Source: Angelobacter sp036502105
Lineage (GTDB): Bacteria > Acidobacteriota > Terriglobia > Terriglobales > Acidobacteriaceae
Length of the DNA stretch: 8,407 nucleotides
Assembly: GCA_036502105.1 (NCBI GenBank)
Contig: DASXZE010000438.1
Span: forward strand, 1-8,407
Direction: 5' to 3'
Below, one piece after another: positions 5,949 through 8,407 of the stretch (its first letter is position 1; the number at the start of each line of letters is the position of its first letter). Below the pieces are notes generated by a model, which saw nothing but the letters and a program-made list of their open reading frames with translations, was not told where the DNA came from and made no database searches. The position numbers and the translations under genes were made by a program.

Positions 5949-7397
5949 TTATTTACCCCCCAAAAATGCTCGCGTTCTCTGCTCAGCTTCACCCAGTGCA
6001 CGCACCAACGTGAGCTTGGCCACATTGTTCTGGTACAACGCCTGAATGTAAGAATCGTTCGCGCCCGCCACCGCTTCCTGTGACTGCACTACCTCAAGGC
6101 TGCCGGAAACTCCAGCTTTGTAGCGGTCCTGAGATTCCTTAAGTTGCTCACCAGCCAGCTCAATCTGGTCTCTGGCCACAGCCACCTGATCGTTAGAGGT
6201 TTTTACATCCAGCAGCGCCGATCGGATTTCAAATTCCACGCGGCTGCGCAGGTTCGCCAGTTGCAAACGGTTTTGCCGCAACTGCGTCTCTGCCTGGTCG
6301 ACGTCTGCTTTCACCTTGCCACCTTGAAAAATCGGCACACGCACGCCAGCAGTGAGGTTGTAAGTGATATCAGAGTTTCCCGGCGAAGGGCCTATGTAAC
6401 CTACTTGACCATTCAGCGCCACGGTCGGCAACGCTTCTCCTCTTGCTGCTTTCACTGCCAGTTCACCCGAACGAACTCTTGACTCCGCCGCCAGATATTC
6501 CGGACGCTGCTTATAAGCCAACGCCAACGCTTGATCAAAATCCACGGGAGCCGTGGGCGGATACGGCACTGCATCAGTCAATTCAAATGGCTGCGCAACC
6601 GCCATGCCAATGGTCCGGGCGAATCCCATCTTCTGCTGTTCATATTGATTTTGTGCGGCCAGCACGCGTTGCTGCTGCGTCTGCATTTGTACCTGTGACC
6701 GCAATACGTCAATGCCCGCGGCCACGCCAGCCGCTTTTAGATCTTTGGTCTGCCCGAAGATTGTCTGCGCGGTAGTGAGCTGGGCCTTCGCCGTATCCAG
6801 TCGCGCGGCACTGGCAACTGTGAGGAGATATTGATTGCCCACAATCAGCACCACCAGTTCGCGTGCATCCTGGATAGTGAGCTTTGCCGCCTTTTCATTT
6901 TCTGTTGCCGCGCGCACTTTGTTCATCGCGCTAAAGTCCAGCAGGGTCTCGCTCGCGCTGGCATGAGCGTCAAACACGCCGAACGGTCCCACGACGGGTG
7001 AAGTCAATCCTGCAGGCAACGGAATACCAAAGGCTGCCAGGTTGATCTGGTTTACAGAATCACTCACATTGCCAGAGACATTCGGCAACAAAGCGCTCAA
7101 CTGCCGCCGATACTCCGCACGCGCAGAGTCTGACTGCTGCTGCGAAAGAAGCAGGCCGAGATTGTGCTTAATGCCGCGGTCAATGGCATCCAGCAAAGAG
7201 AGCTTCACCACCCCGGGAACAAGCTTATCCACCACACCGCTGCCATTGAATGAATCCATGGATGGCAACTGGGGCGAGTTCAGTGCCGGAGACTGGCTTT
7301 CCGTCATCGGCGCCGGCCCGGTAGAAGGAAGCTGGGCAGCCGCAGGGAGCGCAGCCATACATAAAAATGAAAACGCCAGGACTGAGTTCGTCCTCAT
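5949..7397 (-). CDS. tolC: TolC-like outer-membrane efflux channel protein
   Basis: A 482-residue outer-membrane factor that would form the trimeric exit duct. Seen: a signal peptide at 1-21 (MRTNSVLAFSFLCMAALPAAA, cut before Gln22); a Pro/Ser-rich linker to about 65; and two outer-membrane efflux repeats. The first starts at LSLLDAIDRGIKHN (67-80), the second at about 287 (DFDQALALAYKQRPEYLAAE). Each has long Ala/Gln-rich helices and a short beta segment (about 105-155 and 325-357, the latter with GVRVPIFQGGKVKAD). ATG 7397 is chosen because it starts a standard signal peptide and has AAGAAGG at 7409-7403, 5 bases upstream. The frame stays open back to ATG 7589 and includes ATG 7457, but these give a long, polar N-terminus and the first lies upstream of the putative promoter. 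It is first in the operon with emrA and emrB. Confidence 0.92.
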   Translation of the reverse strand: MRTNSVLAFSFLCMAALPAAAQLPSTGPAPMTESQSPALNSPQLPSMDSFNGSGVVDKLVPGVVKLSLLDAIDRGIKHNLGLLLSQQQSDSARAEYRRQLSALLPNVSGNVSDSVNQINLAAFGIPLPAGLTSPVVGPFGVFDAHASASETLLDFSAMNKVRAATENEKAAKLTIQDARELVVLIVGNQYLLTVASAARLDTAKAQLTTAQTIFGQTKDLKAAGVAAGIDVLRSQVQMQTQQQRVLAAQNQYEQQKMGFARTIGMAVAQPFELTDAVPYPPTAPVDFDQALALAYKQRPEYLAAESRVRSGELAVKAARGEALPTVALNGQVGYIGPSPGNSDITYNLTAGVRVPIFQGGKVKADVDQAETQLRQNRLQLANLRSRVEFEIRSALLDVKTSNDQVAVARDQIELAGEQLKESQDRYKAGVSGSLEVVQSQEAVAGANDSYIQALYQNNVAKLTLVRALGEAEQRTRAFLGGK

Positions 7398-7532
7398 GAA
7401 CACCTTCTTGCCGCGATATCGGGTTTTAGATGCATCCATATTGCGGATGAGGTTCATACCTTGTCTCTCTGCCAACCTAAATTTCACTGGAGCACCACTC
7501 GGATGAGGGGGATATGTTAAAAATGAATTAAT

Positions 7533-7546
7533 TAACCGTTTAGTTA
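7533..7546 (-). promoter_or_regulatory. Putative repressor operator (TAAC-N6-GTTA dyad)
   Basis: A 14-bp dyad, TAACTAAACGGTTA on the minus strand, with weaker symmetry in the AT-rich flanks (7 of 10 bases in each arm). It begins one base after the putative -10, so it would cover the transcription start. Size and symmetry fit a TetR-type dimer, the commonest regulator class of tolC-emrAB operons, but no regulator gene is in the window. Confidence 0.45.
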
Positions 7547-7547
7547 G

Positions 7548-7574
7548 ATTATCAGGCGAGTCTCTGGGATGCAA
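7548..7574 (-). promoter_or_regulatory. Putative promoter of the tolC-emrA-emrB operon
   Basis: On the minus strand, TTGCAT (7574-7569) and GATAAT (7553-7548) are separated by 15 bases, somewhat short for a vegetative promoter. It lies between the terminator of the preceding gene and tolC and would give a leader of about 145 bases. The -10 matches the consensus at 5 of 6 positions; the -35 at 4 of 6. Confidence 0.35.
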
Positions 7575-7592
7575 ATTACTGAGGTTCATTCC

Positions 7593-7623
7593 AAAGAAAA
7601 ATGACGCCGGAAAGATTCCAGCG
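7593..7623 (-). terminator. Rho-independent terminator of the right-edge gene
   Basis: On the minus strand CGCTGGAA (7623-7616) pairs with TTCCGGCG (7612-7605) around a 3-base loop, with one G-U pair. TCATTTTTCTTT follows (7604-7593). It sits about 45 bases past the stop at 7669 and ahead of the tolC promoter, so the two transcription units are separate. Confidence 0.7.
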
Positions 7624-7668
7624 CCATAAATTTATGACGAAAAGACGAATGTACTTAAGCCTCTGGCG

Positions 7669-8407
7669 TTACTGCGTCGGGCAGGCAAGCGCCCCAAACG
7701 GAACCGCCGAACCGGTAAGCGCTGAGGTATCAGGGAAACTGTACGCTCCGTGAATGGCGTTGGAGGGCACGTCATCGGCAAACCACTGTAAAAGCGCCAT
7801 ATTCTGCGGATGGTAAACAAAATTGCCGCGCCCTTTATTAATCTGGATCGGCACCGTCTCATTATTTAGCGCCTCAATTGGGTCCGCGATTTCCAGGTCG
7901 TCCTGGCAGCTGCCGGCAACACCCGGGAACTGCCATGCCGGAACAGTATTAATGAGAAATGGATTGTTCATTGACTCAGCAATCTCATGGCTCAGTGAGG
8001 TTACGTCTTCAATGCCGGCGTCGAACAGTCCAGGAGAAATCCAGCTGGCAAAAATCGAGATAAAGACTGGCTCCGGATTCGTGCTGTCGTCAAAGAGAAA
8101 GGTATGAAATCCCGTGGTCAGCGATCCTGCGGGCCCTTCCGCCTCAGAGAAAAGAAAGGTGTTGGGCAGCAGCACAATGTTCAGCGCGTCTGTTGAGAAG
8201 CGGTTCGCGCCAATCTGGTCACTTACAGCGCTAAAAAAAGCATCATTAAAGAAGTCATCCAGCAGAAGGACAAACGTGCTGCCATCGTCTGCGGTGCCGG
8301 TGAAATAAGTCCGCACCTGGGTTGGCTGGCCGTTCACAATCTCCGTGGTAAATCTGGGACTCTGCAGCGTAATGTGGTCCACAATCCCCACCGGATGCAG
8401 CTCTGTA
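7669..8407 (-). CDS. Uncharacterised, probably extracellular HExxE protein, C-terminal part
   Basis: The frame is open to the right edge, so the start is missing; 245 residues are visible. A GTG at 8391 is in frame but conserved-looking sequence continues before it, so it is probably internal. Counted from the first full codon at 8406, the protein is rich in Asp, Phe and Thr with few Lys, has no obvious membrane helix, and has cysteines near 167 and 242 that could form a disulfide. SLSHEIAESMNNP at 137-149 is followed by PAW at about 156-158 and DDLEIADPIE at about 169-178. This arrangement, SHExAE...W...EIxD, resembles a group of secreted bacterial proteins suspected to be metallopeptidase-like, with HExxE replacing HExxH. 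That likeness is from memory and weak; the function is not recognised. A terminator ends the gene, and no link to the efflux operon is evident. Confidence 0.75.
   Translation of the reverse strand, partial: TELHPVGIVDHITLQSPRFTTEIVNGQPTQVRTYFTGTADDGSTFVLLLDDFFNDAFFSAVSDQIGANRFSTDALNIVLLPNTFLFSEAEGPAGSLTTGFHTFLFDDSTNPEPVFISIFASWISPGLFDAGIEDVTSLSHEIAESMNNPFLINTVPAWQFPGVAGSCQDDLEIADPIEALNNETVPIQINKGRGNFVYHPQNMALLQWFADDVPSNAIHGAYSFPDTSALTGSAVPFGALACPTQ

Noticed and set aside
7448..7589. TGAGGTTCAT occurring twice (7448-7457 and 7580-7589)
   Set aside because: A single 10-mer pair without dyad symmetry or fitting spacing; chance is a sufficient explanation.
7669..8407. Right-edge protein as a type I secretion substrate of the neighbouring TolC
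   Set aside because: The efflux operon has an MFS pump rather than an ABC exporter, the protein has no glycine-rich RTX repeats, and a terminator separates the two units.

Overview
The window looks like chromosomal DNA of an Acidobacteriota member (Terriglobia-like). The basis is indirect. There is a PadR regulator fused by a 1-base overlap to the N-terminus of an ADOP-type (acidobacterial duplicated orphan permease) ABC permease, a tolC-emrA-emrB style tripartite efflux operon of the acidobacterial type, and an intergenic region full of short hairpin and tandem repeats of the kind common in that phylum. No rRNA, tRNA, CRISPR array, insertion sequence or phage gene was seen.

Layout from left to right. 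Positions 1-884 (minus strand) hold a PadR-family repressor gene and, immediately downstream and running off the left edge, the first 177 codons of an ADOP permease. Two near-identical 20-bp boxes with GTAG-N5-CTAC dyads abut the padR start codon and look like its own operator. Positions 1111-2310 (plus strand) hold a stand-alone exported seven-bladed WD40-like propeller protein, probably a lipoprotein. Positions 2311-2950 contain no credible gene but at least five kinds of short repeat, including three hairpins with perfect 8-bp stems of different sequence and near-identical 4-base loops.

Positions 2951-7397 (minus strand, read right to left) form an efflux operon. It encodes a TolC-like outer-membrane channel, an EmrA/HlyD-like periplasmic adaptor starting 1 base after the tolC stop, and, after a 159-base spacer with three copies of a 10-bp repeat, an EmrB/QacA-type 14-helix drug:proton antiporter. 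Together these would pump small toxic compounds from the cytoplasm or inner membrane straight to the outside. A putative promoter with a TAAC-N6-GTTA dyad directly downstream of its -10 box lies ahead of tolC; no cognate regulator gene is in the window. At the right edge (7669-8407, minus strand) is the C-terminal part of a probably extracellular protein with a HExxE motif. A good rho-independent terminator at 7593-7623 separates it from the efflux operon.

The protein-coding content is ordinary for the phylum. The parts most worth a second look are the repeat mosaic at 2440-2924, the PadR tandem operator that leaves no room for a Shine-Dalgarno sequence, the tolC promoter dyad, and the HExxE protein.
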